DNA from: Patescibacteria group bacterium
GTDB taxonomy: Bacteria; Patescibacteriota; Minisyncoccia; Phycocordibacterales; UBA5272
Assembly (NCBI GenBank): GCA_030837425.1
Contig: JAUPLJ010000003.1
Location: 1 to 22,372, forward strand
DNA: 22,372 bases
Direction: 5' to 3'
Shown: positions 7,178 through 15,760 of the stretch, piece by piece
Layout: each line of letters opens with the position of its first letter
Numbering within the stretch: the first letter of the stretch is position 1
Position numbers and translations under genes: made by a program
The notes under the pieces: model-generated
What the model was told of the DNA's origin: nothing
Seen by the model: only the letters and a program-made list of their open reading frames with translations
Databases searched by the model: none

Positions 7178-10100
7178 ATGAATAGGATTCTTAGCTCTAA
7201 AAACTTAACAAAAAAAATAGCTATATTTTTTTTGGTTTTTTTTCTTTTAATTTTCGCCAACACGGAAAGTGTGAGTGCGGCAATACAAGGATTTGGATAT
7301 GGGACTGATCTTACTACTTGTGAAAATGATATTGCTAAATGTAAGATAGATCCTACTTTAAAGAAGCTGGCTTTAGATAATCCTAATTATAAATTAGAAA
7401 ATACTGATGTAAATTTGGATGGAAATTTTCCAAGAACAACTTTTAAGCTTTCTGACTTTAATAGTTCACTTGATAATTTTATAAAAGAGAGACTTTATCG
7501 TGGAAAATATGGGTATTTTGGTAATGACATTGCTATAAAATTTAATTATCTTGTAACAGAATTTTCTAATTTTAATACAAGTTTCTCAGCAGAAGAAACA
7601 AAGACCATATCTTTGTTGTGGTCAACTCTTACAGGTAATCTGGAGACATCTGAAACTAAACTAGCAGATGCAAAATTTATAACAAAAACATTAGCAGGAA
7701 ATGACAGCGGTACTTATACCCATGAAGATCTACAAGTGGCGACCTTGATTTATTATTATTTAAAAATTTATTTAACGATAGACAAATATATAACTATAAA
7801 TAAAAGTTTAATTCCTACAGATGTTCAGACTAAATTAAAAAATGTTAATAATAAATTAAGAGAAACTATTTATTCTGAATTATACAAAAAAGACTCAATA
7901 CTAAGAGCTGATGGATGTACCACAGATGGGACCAATCTAGACAAATGTACAATATTTTCAAAAGGTATTTTTACTGTAGAAGGGATACCTGGGACCGATA
8001 ATCAAACATTTGATCCGAGCTTTAAAGTAAATCAATTAAAGCTTGATGCTTCTAAAGATTTTATTAATGTGAACAATACAAAATCAGATCCAAGCATAGC
8101 AGACGCTGACCCTAACACGAGAAAAGCTTATGGAGATAATGATAAATGTACCCAGACTAGTTTTTTTTCTTTTTTTACTGATAATTCAATAATGGCAGAT
8201 CCTGCTTGTAGTGTTGGAGCATATCTTATAAATATAATAATCGAAGGAATAAATGGATTAGTGAATATCATTGTAGATTTAGCAGGAGCTCTTTTTGATT
8301 GGGTTTATAACACGGGTGTAATAAATTTTAAAGACTGGGTTGAAGGATCTAAAGCATATGTAATCTATAAGACAATAATATTGTCACTGATTGTTTCTCT
8401 AATGACATTCTTAGTCTTCTATCTAATAATAAGAAGACTGATTGATGATGACGGTGAAAAAATGAATAAAATACTGCCAAGAATAATAATCCTTGCATTA
8501 TTTGTATATTTCTCTTTCACGATAACCGGATGGATAATTGATGAATCAAATAAAATAACTATCATGATATATAGAAGCATGACTAAGCAGGATGCAAAAA
8601 ATCCACAAGGAATATCTGACGTCTTAAAAAAGACATTGAGTATAGACAATGGTGGTAAAAATAGTGGAGGTACTGGTATTGCTGGTAATTTTAAAGTGAG
8701 TAAAGGTGATTGGGATGCTGTACCTTTCACATTAGGACAATTGGCTGTGAGCATAGTCAGTGTATTTGTTTTGTTTCAAGGGGCCATACTTATACTTTCG
8801 AGGACTATCATTTTGCTTTTATGTATGATCTTTTCACCAATAATGCTCTTTCCAGATGGTCTGACAGAGTTTACAGATAAATATAAAAAGCTTGTGATGG
8901 ACAACTTTACAGGGAATGTGCTGCTCGGCCCTGTATTTATGTTTTTAGTTTTGCTTGCAGTACAAATAGGCCAAGTAGCTTCTGACATGGTTGGCTCTGG
9001 TCCAACTACTCCTGGTGGAGCTCCAGAAGGAACTAGTGGCTTTTTAGGAGGAATAATCTCTTCAGTGTTAGTAATAGTTGTCCTTCAGCTTGCAATAAGT
9101 GCATCTAAAAGCTTGAGTGGGAGCATGGGTGAAAAACTTGGGGGAGTTATAGGGAAGTATGCAGGAAAAGCAGGAGGCTTGGCATTTGGTGCTGGAAAAT
9201 TTGTTGGAGGTAGGGCTCTTGGTGGTGTTATGAACAACACAAAAGCTGGAGATAAAATAAATGATTGGATAACAAGAGGGTCTACAAAATCTGGAATAAG
9301 AGGAGCTTTGTTTAAAGGGGTTAAAAATTATACAAATAGGTCTGGGCTTGATGGAGAGACAAAAAGAAATTCAGAAGCCGAAAATATTGCCAACACCCAT
9401 CACAAAGCTAACGAACATACTCAATTAAGAATAAGGACGGATCTTGAAAAAAGAGCAGGTAATGGAGATAAGACGGCTAAATTAGCTTTAAAACAAATAG
9501 ATAAAAAAATTGAAGAAAAGAAAAATACTGAATTTAAAACAAGTAAAGAAACAAAGGAAAGGGAAGCGGGAGAAAAAAATAAAAATGGTGAGGGAAATTC
9601 GACCGCTAAAGAAGTACCAAATGAATATGTCGGAGCATCTTCTAATATTAAGACAGGACAAATAAGTAAGAGAGATGAAAAGGGTCAATTTGTAAAAATG
9701 TCAGATGGCCTTAAACAAGAAAGTAAGGATCAGAAGGATTTTATAAAAAATAGAGAAGATAATAATAAAAATGAGAAAAATGAGATTGTAAAACACGAGT
9801 ATACTCCAGATAATTTTACAAGAAATAACAATGCAAATGGTTCTTCAAATAATCAAAATAATGGTTCTGGTAATCAAACTGTACACACTGACAATCTCCA
9901 AGTTGTTGCAAACAATATTCAATTAATGACAGGAGATAAGTTGGTAAATAGAGCAAGAACCACTAATGAAGTAGCAACTCAACCAAAAGCTTATTTATCA
10001 AATGGATCAGGAACTAGCGTTGATGAACCTAAGCCAGTAATTCTTCCTAATAATTCCAGGGAGGAAAAAAATGAATTAGGAAAACAAATGAAGGTAAATG

Positions 10101-10183
10101 TAAACGATGCTAAAAAAATAACATCAAAAGATAATCAAGATATAGAGTACGCAGAATTTGAAGATATCCCTGTGAATAAATAA
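7178..10183 (+). CDS. VirB6/TrbL-like polytopic T4SS inner-membrane protein
   Basis: This is a large 1001-aa protein in three parts. A signal peptide (about 11-34, ending SVSA) leads into an extracytoplasmic domain of about 300 residues containing several Cys, including a GCTTDGTNLDKC loop. A membrane domain at about 345-645 has some six or seven hydrophobic segments; the best are VIYKTIILSLIVSLMTFLVF (395-414), IIILALFVYFSFTITGWII (about 435-453), the 516-560 hairpin, LGPVFMFLVLLAVQIGQVA (about 584-602) and GIISSVLVIVVLQLAISAS (about 624-642). A Gly-rich amphipathic stretch and a long charged, Asn/Lys-rich, probably disordered tail of about 300 residues finish the protein. Polytopic membrane core plus Gly-rich segment plus charged tail is the usual look of VirB6/TrbL-type channel components. 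The nearby PrgI and VirB4 genes support this. The large exported N-terminal domain is unusual compared with short VirB6. The start is supported by the leaderless promoter. Confidence 0.75.
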   Translation: MNRILSSKNLTKKIAIFFLVFFLLIFANTESVSAAIQGFGYGTDLTTCENDIAKCKIDPTLKKLALDNPNYKLENTDVNLDGNFPRTTFKLSDFNSSLDNFIKERLYRGKYGYFGNDIAIKFNYLVTEFSNFNTSFSAEETKTISLLWSTLTGNLETSETKLADAKFITKTLAGNDSGTYTHEDLQVATLIYYYLKIYLTIDKYITINKSLIPTDVQTKLKNVNNKLRETIYSELYKKDSILRADGCTTDGTNLDKCTIFSKGIFTVEGIPGTDNQTFDPSFKVNQLKLDASKDFINVNNTKSDPSIADADPNTRKAYGDNDKCTQTSFFSFFTDNSIMADPACSVGAYLINIIIEGINGLVNIIVDLAGALFDWVYNTGVINFKDWVEGSKAYVIYKTIILSLIVSLMTFLVFYLIIRRLIDDDGEKMNKILPRIIILALFVYFSFTITGWIIDESNKITIMIYRSMTKQDAKNPQGISDVLKKTLSIDNGGKNSGGTGIAGNFKVSKGDWDAVPFTLGQLAVSIVSVFVLFQGAILILSRTIILLLCMIFSPIMLFPDGLTEFTDKYKKLVMDNFTGNVLLGPVFMFLVLLAVQIGQVASDMVGSGPTTPGGAPEGTSGFLGGIISSVLVIVVLQLAISASKSLSGSMGEKLGGVIGKYAGKAGGLAFGAGKFVGGRALGGVMNNTKAGDKINDWITRGSTKSGIRGALFKGVKNYTNRSGLDGETKRNSEAENIANTHHKANEHTQLRIRTDLEKRAGNGDKTAKLALKQIDKKIEEKKNTEFKTSKETKEREAGEKNKNGEGNSTAKEVPNEYVGASSNIKTGQISKRDEKGQFVKMSDGLKQESKDQKDFIKNREDNNKNEKNEIVKHEYTPDNFTRNNNANGSSNNQNNGSGNQTVHTDNLQVVANNIQLMTGDKLVNRARTTNEVATQPKAYLSNGSGTSVDEPKPVILPNNSREEKNELGKQMKVNVNDAKKITSKDNQDIEYAEFEDIPVNK

Positions 10184-10184
10184 A

Positions 10185-11519
10185 TTAAGGAGTGTTTCTA
10201 ATATTTCTATTAATTTCTGCTAAATCTGTTCCACTTAGGATTCTATCATTTCTCATTTCGTTAACAGCTCTTCTGATAAAATCTTCTACTGTTTCTGTTG
10301 GCGTCATACTTAATTTAGAAGCTTTCTCGAGAGAAAATATTAAATCTAGTGTGTATTCGTCTTTTATAATATTTTTCATATCTTGTATTGTCTCTTTCAA
10401 ATCCGATTTCCTTAAAGATTCTGTGAGTCTTTTTATTTTACCGGTTGTTTTATTTATATCCTCGTTTTGTTTAATCTTATCTTTTATATATTTATCTTCT
10501 TCATAATCTTCAGACTCAATATAGTTATTATATATAGTTAATGTCTTTTTTAATAATTGTCGTTCTTGATTTGTTAATTTGTCTTCTTTATTTTTAAACA
10601 AATCAGCACCACTCTTTTTTAATTTATCTAAAAGTCCTTTTAGATTTTCTGTATCAATTTTATTTTCAGATAAAATTTTTTTAAACCCTTTATTGTCTAA
10701 AACATCCTTTAAGGCTTTAACTATTTTATTTCTATTTTTATCTATGCCCAACAGTCCTGTGAATAATTTAGATCCATTTAATCCTGCCAATAATCCAACT
10801 TCTTTTGCTAATTTAATTGGATCATCGGTAAACATTCTTTCTATAAAATTAGAAACTTTTTCATTATGAGTCCAACCAATTCCTTTATTAGTAAGCCTTT
10901 CTTGTGAGCTAAAACTCTTTTTTCTACCTGGAATGTGTGGAGGGGTTGGAGGAACTGGGGGGGTTGGAGAAGGTGGAAGGGGTGGAGAGGGAGGATTGGG
11001 TGGAGAAGATGGAGAAGGAGGAGAAGGAGGAGTTGATGATATATTATTTAATAAAGTATTAGTTTGTGTTGTATGAAGATTAATTTGATTATTTATTTTA
11101 GTTTGTATATTTATCAACTCTTCTACAAATTTATTTCTTATATTTTCATCTTTTATTGTATATACTTCTTTCGCCAACTCATTAAACTCTGAAACAGAAA
11201 AATTTGACTCTTGATTACCTTCAGAAAATTTAATTGCTTCTTTTATTTTGTTTTCTATGGATTTAAAACCTAAACTTTCTTGTTGTTTTACTGGTTCTTG
11301 TTTTATTTCTGTTTTTTTACTATTCAAGCCAACAAGATATTTTTCATCCTGTTCTTTTAATTTTTCTTTTCTTTCTTTTTCGTATTCTTTAAATACTTCA
11401 GTATCTCTAATTAAATTAAATTGCTCCAAGGCTGCTTTTTTACCTAAATCTCGGCTAGTGTCTTTTATATATTCTTTTACTCCTTTCTGGTTATATTTGG
11501 GAGCTCCGTTTAATGACAT
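10185..11519 (-). CDS. Cytoplasmic charged protein with a proline-rich linker, unknown family
   Basis: This 444-aa protein has no signal peptide or membrane segment. Residues 1-155 are charged and helical. Residues 164-197 form a linker with 21 prolines in 34 residues, interspersed with Ser/Thr. Residues 200-444 are helical, with a conserved-looking end (TPTETVEDFIRRAVNEM). It lies opposite to its neighbours: its stop is one base from the stop of the VirB6-like gene, and its start faces the coiled-coil gene across a divergent promoter region. The ATG at 11519 has a TGGTATAAT upstream giving a leader of about 15 bases. A rigid Pro-rich spacer joining two helical domains suggests a scaffold or adaptor at the cytoplasmic face, perhaps for the charged VirB6 tail. 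That is inference; the family is not recognised. Confidence 0.75.
   Translation of the reverse strand: MSLNGAPKYNQKGVKEYIKDTSRDLGKKAALEQFNLIRDTEVFKEYEKERKEKLKEQDEKYLVGLNSKKTEIKQEPVKQQESLGFKSIENKIKEAIKFSEGNQESNFSVSEFNELAKEVYTIKDENIRNKFVEELINIQTKINNQINLHTTQTNTLLNNISSTPPSPPSPSSPPNPPSPPLPPSPTPPVPPTPPHIPGRKKSFSSQERLTNKGIGWTHNEKVSNFIERMFTDDPIKLAKEVGLLAGLNGSKLFTGLLGIDKNRNKIVKALKDVLDNKGFKKILSENKIDTENLKGLLDKLKKSGADLFKNKEDKLTNQERQLLKKTLTIYNNYIESEDYEEDKYIKDKIKQNEDINKTTGKIKRLTESLRKSDLKETIQDMKNIIKDEYTLDLIFSLEKASKLSMTPTETVEDFIRRAVNEMRNDRILSGTDLAEINRNIRNTP
10938..11033. repeat. G-rich low-complexity repeat encoding the proline-rich linker
   Basis: The + strand here is almost pure G/A/T with many GG, GGGG and one GGGGGGG run, built from GGTGGA/GGAGGA/GGAGAA-like units. 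It stands out in an AT-rich genome. On the minus strand it encodes the Pro-rich linker. The spacing of G-runs would allow G-quadruplexes on the + (template) strand, and the repeats could change length by slippage in steps of three. Confidence 0.7.
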
Positions 11520-11540
11520 ATAGTTATTATTTATAGAGTA

Positions 11541-11549
11541 ATTATACCA
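11541..11549 (-). promoter_or_regulatory. Minus-strand extended -10 promoter for the proline-rich protein
   Basis: Read on the minus strand this is TGGTATAAT, with a TTGAAA -35-like hexamer at 11568-11563 and a 16-base spacer. The predicted transcription start is near 11534, about 15 bases before the ATG at 11519. Confidence 0.6.
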
Positions 11550-11583
11550 GACAAAAAATAGATTTCAATTTATAAACTATTTC

Positions 11584-11618
11584 TAAAAACTTGATATAAT
11601 ACTTATATCAAGTTTTTA
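11584..11618. promoter_or_regulatory. Perfect 16-bp inverted repeat over the -10 and start site: candidate operator
   Basis: The arms TAAAAACTTGATATAA (11584-11599) and TTATATCAAGTTTTTA (11603-11618) are exact reverse complements around a 3-base TAC spacer. The left arm contains the extended -10 TGATATAAT (11592-11600), and the predicted transcription start (about 11607) lies in the right arm. A protein bound here would block RNA polymerase. As RNA it could form only part of the hairpin, so an operator is more likely than a terminator. It lies between divergent genes, so one regulator might act on both. Confidence 0.55.
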
Positions 11619-11621
11619 TTT

Positions 11622-12743
11622 ATGCCACAAGATAATACACAAACAAATATTCCAACAATAAATGAAGAAGAGGTGCAACCTGCTCCTAAAGTAGAAGCTC
11701 CTTCTGCTGAGAAAAATGAAAAGGATGAAGAGGTTGATAAATTCGACAGAGCTTTTTCTGAAGCGGCTCCTGTTATTCAAGATTATATTTTAGGTAATAA
11801 ATTTGAAGATAATATAAAATTGATTTGTCAGATAGACAAACTAAATGAAGAGAAGGCGAATGTAATAATAGAAAATGTGGCAGTATCAATCTTGGTAGGG
11901 CTTCTTCCACTTGAAGAAGCAAGAAATACTTTACTCGAGAGTTTTAAAATAAGTGGTGTAGCAATAGAAATTTCTTCTGCTGAAAGCATATTAAAAAATA
12001 TAGATACATATATTCTTTCTGGTATTCGTAAACAAGTACTTCAAGAAAAAAATGGATCAATAAGAGAAATAAAACACCTGACATTAAAGGAAAGTAATTT
12101 AGAAAAAGAGAAAGCAGAGCTACGAAAAATCCTTTTAGAGAGGACTGGAGTACTCACAGGAAAAGGGGCGACTCTGATTCAATATAAAGACAGGGCCATA
12201 GAAAGCCTTAAAAAAGAAGCTGAAAAAGAAAATAATAATACTCAGGTAAAATCTCTAAAAGACTCTGTAATGAATAGGGATTCTTTACTTGCAAAAATAA
12301 GTATTAAAGATCTAAGTGATACAGATAAAATAAAAGAGAGGATGATGCAAATCAAAGCAGAAGAAGAGGTGCGACTAGCAAAATTAATAGAAGAAGAAAA
12401 AGCTAAAGAAGGATTAAGAGAGAAAAGAAAAGAGCTGGAAGAAAAAAGAAAAGTAGAAATGGAAGAATTTAATAAAGAAAATGAAGCTGTCCTTGTAGAA
12501 GAAAAAGTAAAAGAGGAAGAAAATGAAAATATTAGTAAGCTTCTAGCAAAAGAGCTAAGTGAAAAATTAGAAAATAATGCAGACCAGGAAGTTGATCTGG
12601 ATCTGCTTCGAGAAAAAAGAGCAAAAGAAGAAGCTGAAAAACAAAAAAATACTGTTTCCCATTATTCAAAAGCTATGTCTGGCTCTTCTGCTAACACAAG
12701 TGGACAAGAAAAAGATTTTGATCCTTATAGAGAAGATTTTTAA
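11622..12743 (+). CDS. Cytoplasmic coiled-coil protein of the T4SS locus, unknown family
   Basis: This 373-aa protein has no signal peptide or membrane segment. A short disordered acidic N-terminus precedes a compact helical domain of about 100 residues (about 40-140, around ENVAVSILVGLLPLEEARNT). A very long Glu/Lys/Arg-rich region then follows (about 150-345, EEEVRLAKLIEEEKAKEGLR and similar), almost certainly coiled coil or single alpha-helix. The polar tail is probably disordered. The ATG lies about 15 bases after the predicted transcription start inside the palindromic promoter. The next gene, PrgI-like, is 52 bases downstream and has its own -10. I do not recognise the family. Location suggests a cytoplasmic partner of the PrgI/VirB4 proteins. 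Confidence 0.75.
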   Translation: MPQDNTQTNIPTINEEEVQPAPKVEAPSAEKNEKDEEVDKFDRAFSEAAPVIQDYILGNKFEDNIKLICQIDKLNEEKANVIIENVAVSILVGLLPLEEARNTLLESFKISGVAIEISSAESILKNIDTYILSGIRKQVLQEKNGSIREIKHLTLKESNLEKEKAELRKILLERTGVLTGKGATLIQYKDRAIESLKKEAEKENNNTQVKSLKDSVMNRDSLLAKISIKDLSDTDKIKERMMQIKAEEEVRLAKLIEEEKAKEGLREKRKELEEKRKVEMEEFNKENEAVLVEEKVKEEENENISKLLAKELSEKLENNADQEVDLDLLREKRAKEEAEKQKNTVSHYSKAMSGSSANTSGQEKDFDPYREDF

Positions 12744-12777
12744 AAATAATCTTAAATTTATATTTGGATTCTAATTG

Positions 12778-12786
12778 TGTTAAAAT
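12778..12786 (+). promoter_or_regulatory. Extended -10 promoter of the PrgI-like gene
   Basis: TGTTAAAAT fits TGnTAnnnT. The predicted start near 12793 leaves a leader of about three bases before the ATG at 12796. Confidence 0.5.
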
Positions 12787-12795
12787 ATTAATAAT

Positions 12796-13293
12796 ATGCA
12801 ATTTAGAGTTCCACAATTTTTAGATATAGAAGACAAAGTATTTGGGCCATTTACTTTCAAACAATTTGGATATTTGTTAGGCGCAGGAGGTTTCGCTTAT
12901 ATATTTTGGAAGCTTGTACCTAGCGTAATTATTTCCTTTCCTTTAATACTTATATTTTCTGGCACCTTTATAGCTTTAGCTTTTGTAAAAATAAATAACA
13001 GGCCTTTTGCTGATGTTATGGAGTCTGCTTATAAATTTTTAATAGGTGATAAAGTTTTAGTTTGGCATAAAAATGAAATAAAAAGAGAAGATATCGGCGC
13101 CCAAAGATTAAAACAAATAGAAGCAGATAAAGCAAAAGTTATCCAAAATACAGCTTCAAAAGCTATTACCCCAGAAAAGATAAGAGACTTATCAGCAAAA
13201 TTAAATATTTTAGAGGTAAAAAATATACAAAAAGAAGAAAGGGCGGAAATGAGTATGAGCCTTCGAGAGCGCCTGATGAAAAAAAATGTTTAA
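12796..13293 (+). CDS. PrgI family (VirB3-like) T4SS membrane protein
   Basis: This 165-aa protein has the PrgI layout: an N-terminal amphipathic motif QFRVPQFLDIEDKVFGPFTF, two adjacent membrane segments (about 22-40 and 44-64) and a cytoplasmic helical tail of about 100 residues starting with VLVWHK. The VPQFIDVEDKI...P.T..QF style of N-terminus is characteristic of PrgI proteins of Gram-positive and CPR T4SSs. These are structural counterparts of VirB3 and normally sit directly upstream of the VirB4 ATPase gene, as here. It likely anchors or couples VirB4 to the membrane channel formed with the VirB6-like protein. Confidence 0.88.
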   Translation: MQFRVPQFLDIEDKVFGPFTFKQFGYLLGAGGFAYIFWKLVPSVIISFPLILIFSGTFIALAFVKINNRPFADVMESAYKFLIGDKVLVWHKNEIKREDIGAQRLKQIEADKAKVIQNTASKAITPEKIRDLSAKLNILEVKNIQKEERAEMSMSLRERLMKKNV

Positions 13294-13337
13294 TTTAAAA
13301 TTTTAAAAATTTACTCTGTTATACGCTTATAATTAAA

Positions 13338-13346
13338 TGATATACT
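13338..13346 (+). promoter_or_regulatory. Extended -10 promoter of the VirB4 gene pair
   Basis: TGATATACT fits TGnTAnnnT, with exactly six bases to the ATG at 13353, so the transcript is predicted to be leaderless. It probably serves both VirB4 genes. Confidence 0.55.
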
Positions 13347-13352
13347 ATACAC

Positions 13353-13937
13353 ATGATAAAGAATGCTACTCAAAATTTTGTTCCAATAAAAGAAATAAGG
13401 GAGGGAATAGTTATCTTAAATGATGGAAGTATGAGAGCCTTGCTATCTTCAACTTCTTTAAATCTTTCTTTAAAAGGCGAAGATGAGCAAATGGGTATAA
13501 TTACAGGTTTTCAAACATTTCTTAACTCACTCGATTTTAATATTGAAATATTTTTACAATCAAAAAAATTAGACATAAGAAGCTATTTATCTCTACTCAA
13601 AGAAAGACAAAATGAAGTAGAAGAAGATCTTTTAAAAATACAAATAAAAGAGTATATAGAGTTTATTCAAAAATTTACAGAAGAGCAAAGTATTATGACA
13701 AAAAACTTTTACATAGTAGTGCCTTATGATTCTTTGAATATAGTCTCTTCTGAAAAAAGAATTTCTGAGGAGGATTTTATAAAAAATAGAAATCAGCTCA
13801 TGCAAAGAACTAGCATAGTCATGTCTGGTCTAACCTCTTTAGGTCTAACTGTAAAAGGCGCTAGTACAGAAGAAGTTATTAACTTATTCTACAAATTGTT
13901 TAATCCAAATGAGTTGGACACGCCAAAAGAAAAATAA
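13353..13937 (+). CDS. VirB4/TraC N-terminal-domain protein encoded as a separate gene
   Basis: This 194-aa soluble protein has the pattern of the VirB4/TraC/TrsE N-terminal domain: FVPIKEIREGIVILNDGSMR, a central QTFLNSLDFNIEIFLQSKKL strand-turn-helix region, and FYIVVPYD, ending in a helical segment. There is no nucleotide-binding motif. The gene stops six bases before the ATP-binding VirB4 gene, in a different frame, so the two are almost certainly co-translated and work together. Both boundaries look natural (polar C-terminus here, a fresh MGLLDIF start in the next gene), so this is a two-gene VirB4 rather than a frameshift. Confidence 0.8.
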   Translation: MIKNATQNFVPIKEIREGIVILNDGSMRALLSSTSLNLSLKGEDEQMGIITGFQTFLNSLDFNIEIFLQSKKLDIRSYLSLLKERQNEVEEDLLKIQIKEYIEFIQKFTEEQSIMTKNFYIVVPYDSLNIVSSEKRISEEDFIKNRNQLMQRTSIVMSGLTSLGLTVKGASTEEVINLFYKLFNPNELDTPKEK

Positions 13938-13942
13938 AATAT

Positions 13943-15739
13943 ATGGGATTACTCGACATTTTTAACACAACAAATAAAGACAATAAAGGCCCGCTCTCAA
14001 ACGAGCAGATTTATGATAGAGCAAGCCAAGAATTGAAAGACCTTATCGCTCCAGCTGGCTTGAAAATAGAATCTCAAAGTATAAATCTTTCTGGGAAAAC
14101 TGCGAAAAGTTTTTTTGTGATTTCTTATCCAAGATATCTAGATGATTCATGGCTTGCTCCTCTTATAAATTTAGACAAGGTTTTTAATGTGTCTATGCAT
14201 ATTACTCCACTAGCAACGACGGAAATGATGAAGAAATTCCAAAAGAAAGTTGCTGAAGTAGAGAGTCAAATATACACAAAACAAGAAAAAGGAGAAGTCC
14301 GTGATCCAAAACTTGAGACAGCTCTTCAAGACCTAGAAGATTTGAGAGACTCACTTCAACAAGCAAGTGAAAAGATGTTTGAGGTAGGGCTTTATATAAC
14401 AATATATGGAGATGACCCTGAAGAGATTAGAAAAACAGAGACTGAAATAAAAAATATTTTAGAAAGTAAATTAATTTATATTCGGCCAGCACTCTTCCAA
14501 GAAGCTGAGGCAATAAAAACTGTTTTTCCACTTGGTACAGATTTATTAAAAATAACAAATCAAATCAATACTTCTCCTCTTTCTTCTTTCTTTCCATTTT
14601 TATCTTTTGATCTTTCTAGTGACAGGGGAATATTGTATGGCCTTAACAGACACAATGGCTCCCTTGTGATTTTTGATAGATTTTCTCTTGAAAATTATAA
14701 TAGTATGGTCTTTGCTACTTCTGGATCTGGAAAATCTTATTATACAAAGCTAGAAATATTGCGTACTTTAATGTTTGATACAAATGTCATTATTATAGAC
14801 CCAGAAAAAGAATATGAATATTTGGCAGAATCTGTAGGTGGCAGATATTTTGATATTTCTTTAAATTCAAATCATCATATTAACCCTTTTGACTTGCCGG
14901 CACTTGTAGAAGGCGAGTCTATAGGAGAGGTCTTAAGAAGCAATATTATAAGCCTTGTAGGGCTGTTAAGGGTTATGCTTGGAGGTTTAACGCCAGAAGA
15001 AGATGCGATAGTCGACAGAGCCTTAACAGAGACTTATGCGATAAAAGATATTACAGAAGAAACGGAGTCTTTAGAGGGTTTAGATTTCCCATTACTTTCA
15101 GATTTTGCAGATGTGCTTTCTGGAATAGAAGGATCGATTGATATTCAACAAAGATTATCTAAATATATAGATGGTGTGTGGTCTGGATTTATTGGCAAGC
15201 CTTCAAATGTTGATATTAATAGAAAACTTATTTGTTTTTCTATTCGTGACATGGAGGACGAGCTTAAGCCTGTAGCGATGTATATCATCACTCACTTTAT
15301 TTGGAATGAAGTAAGAAAAGAATTAAAAAAGAGATTATTAATTATTGATGAGGCTTGGATTATGATGAAAAATGAAGATACTGCGTCATTCTTATTTGGT
15401 CTTGCAAAAAGAGGTAGAAAATATTATCTAGGTCTTGCGACAATTTCTCAAGATGTGGGTGACTTTTTAAGATCTCCCTATGGGCTTCCAATTATCACAA
15501 ACTCAAGTATGCAGCTTTTATTAAAACAATCTCCTTCAAGTATTGATTTAGTTCAAAAAACTTTTAATCTTACAGATGAAGAAAAATATTTACTATTAGA
15601 ATCAGGAGTAGGGGAAGGAATTTTCTTCGCAGGACAAAAACATGTGGCTATAAAGGTTATTTCTTCATATGTAGAAGATCAGATCGTTACTACAAATCCA
15701 GCACAACTTTTAGAAGCAAAAAAGAAAAATAAAGTATAA
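13943..15739 (+). CDS. VirB4/TraC-family T4SS ATPase
   Basis: This 598-aa hexameric-type ATPase is expected to power assembly or substrate translocation of a type IV secretion system at the cytoplasmic face of the membrane. The Walker A ATSGSGKS is at 258-265. VIIIDPEKEYEYLAE follows, the DPE motif typical of VirB4/HerA-FtsK proteins, then HHINPFDLP. The Walker B LLIIDEAWIMM lies around 464-474, with a downstream LAKRGRKYYLGLATISQD segment. The N-terminal 240 residues are the alpha/beta portion preceding the ATPase. The first domain of a standard VirB4 is supplied by the preceding gene. At about 600 aa plus 194 aa, the pair totals the usual VirB4 length (about 790). No relaxase or VirD4-type coupling ATPase is in the window. 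Confidence 0.92.
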   Translation: MGLLDIFNTTNKDNKGPLSNEQIYDRASQELKDLIAPAGLKIESQSINLSGKTAKSFFVISYPRYLDDSWLAPLINLDKVFNVSMHITPLATTEMMKKFQKKVAEVESQIYTKQEKGEVRDPKLETALQDLEDLRDSLQQASEKMFEVGLYITIYGDDPEEIRKTETEIKNILESKLIYIRPALFQEAEAIKTVFPLGTDLLKITNQINTSPLSSFFPFLSFDLSSDRGILYGLNRHNGSLVIFDRFSLENYNSMVFATSGSGKSYYTKLEILRTLMFDTNVIIIDPEKEYEYLAESVGGRYFDISLNSNHHINPFDLPALVEGESIGEVLRSNIISLVGLLRVMLGGLTPEEDAIVDRALTETYAIKDITEETESLEGLDFPLLSDFADVLSGIEGSIDIQQRLSKYIDGVWSGFIGKPSNVDINRKLICFSIRDMEDELKPVAMYIITHFIWNEVRKELKKRLLIIDEAWIMMKNEDTASFLFGLAKRGRKYYLGLATISQDVGDFLRSPYGLPIITNSSMQLLLKQSPSSIDLVQKTFNLTDEEKYLLLESGVGEGIFFAGQKHVAIKVISSYVEDQIVTTNPAQLLEAKKKNKV

Positions 15740-15760
15740 AACAAAAAGTATACTTGCTTG

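Noticed and set aside
10938..11033. CRISPR-like repeat array
   Set aside because: Units are short, irregular and without spacers, and they translate in frame as a Pro-rich linker.
10192..11523. Open + strand frames opposite the proline-rich gene
   Set aside because: They are Ser/Phe/Leu-rich antisense images of a Lys/Glu-rich gene, with no promoter or domain of their own.
13296..13313. A/T palindrome after the PrgI gene as terminator
   Set aside because: It consists only of A/T runs, expected by chance in this composition, and would form a very weak hairpin.
13930..13945. Frameshift splitting one virB4 gene
   Set aside because: The upstream product ends in a polar tail and the downstream one begins with its own plausible N-terminus. 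Spacing is that of a normal operon.
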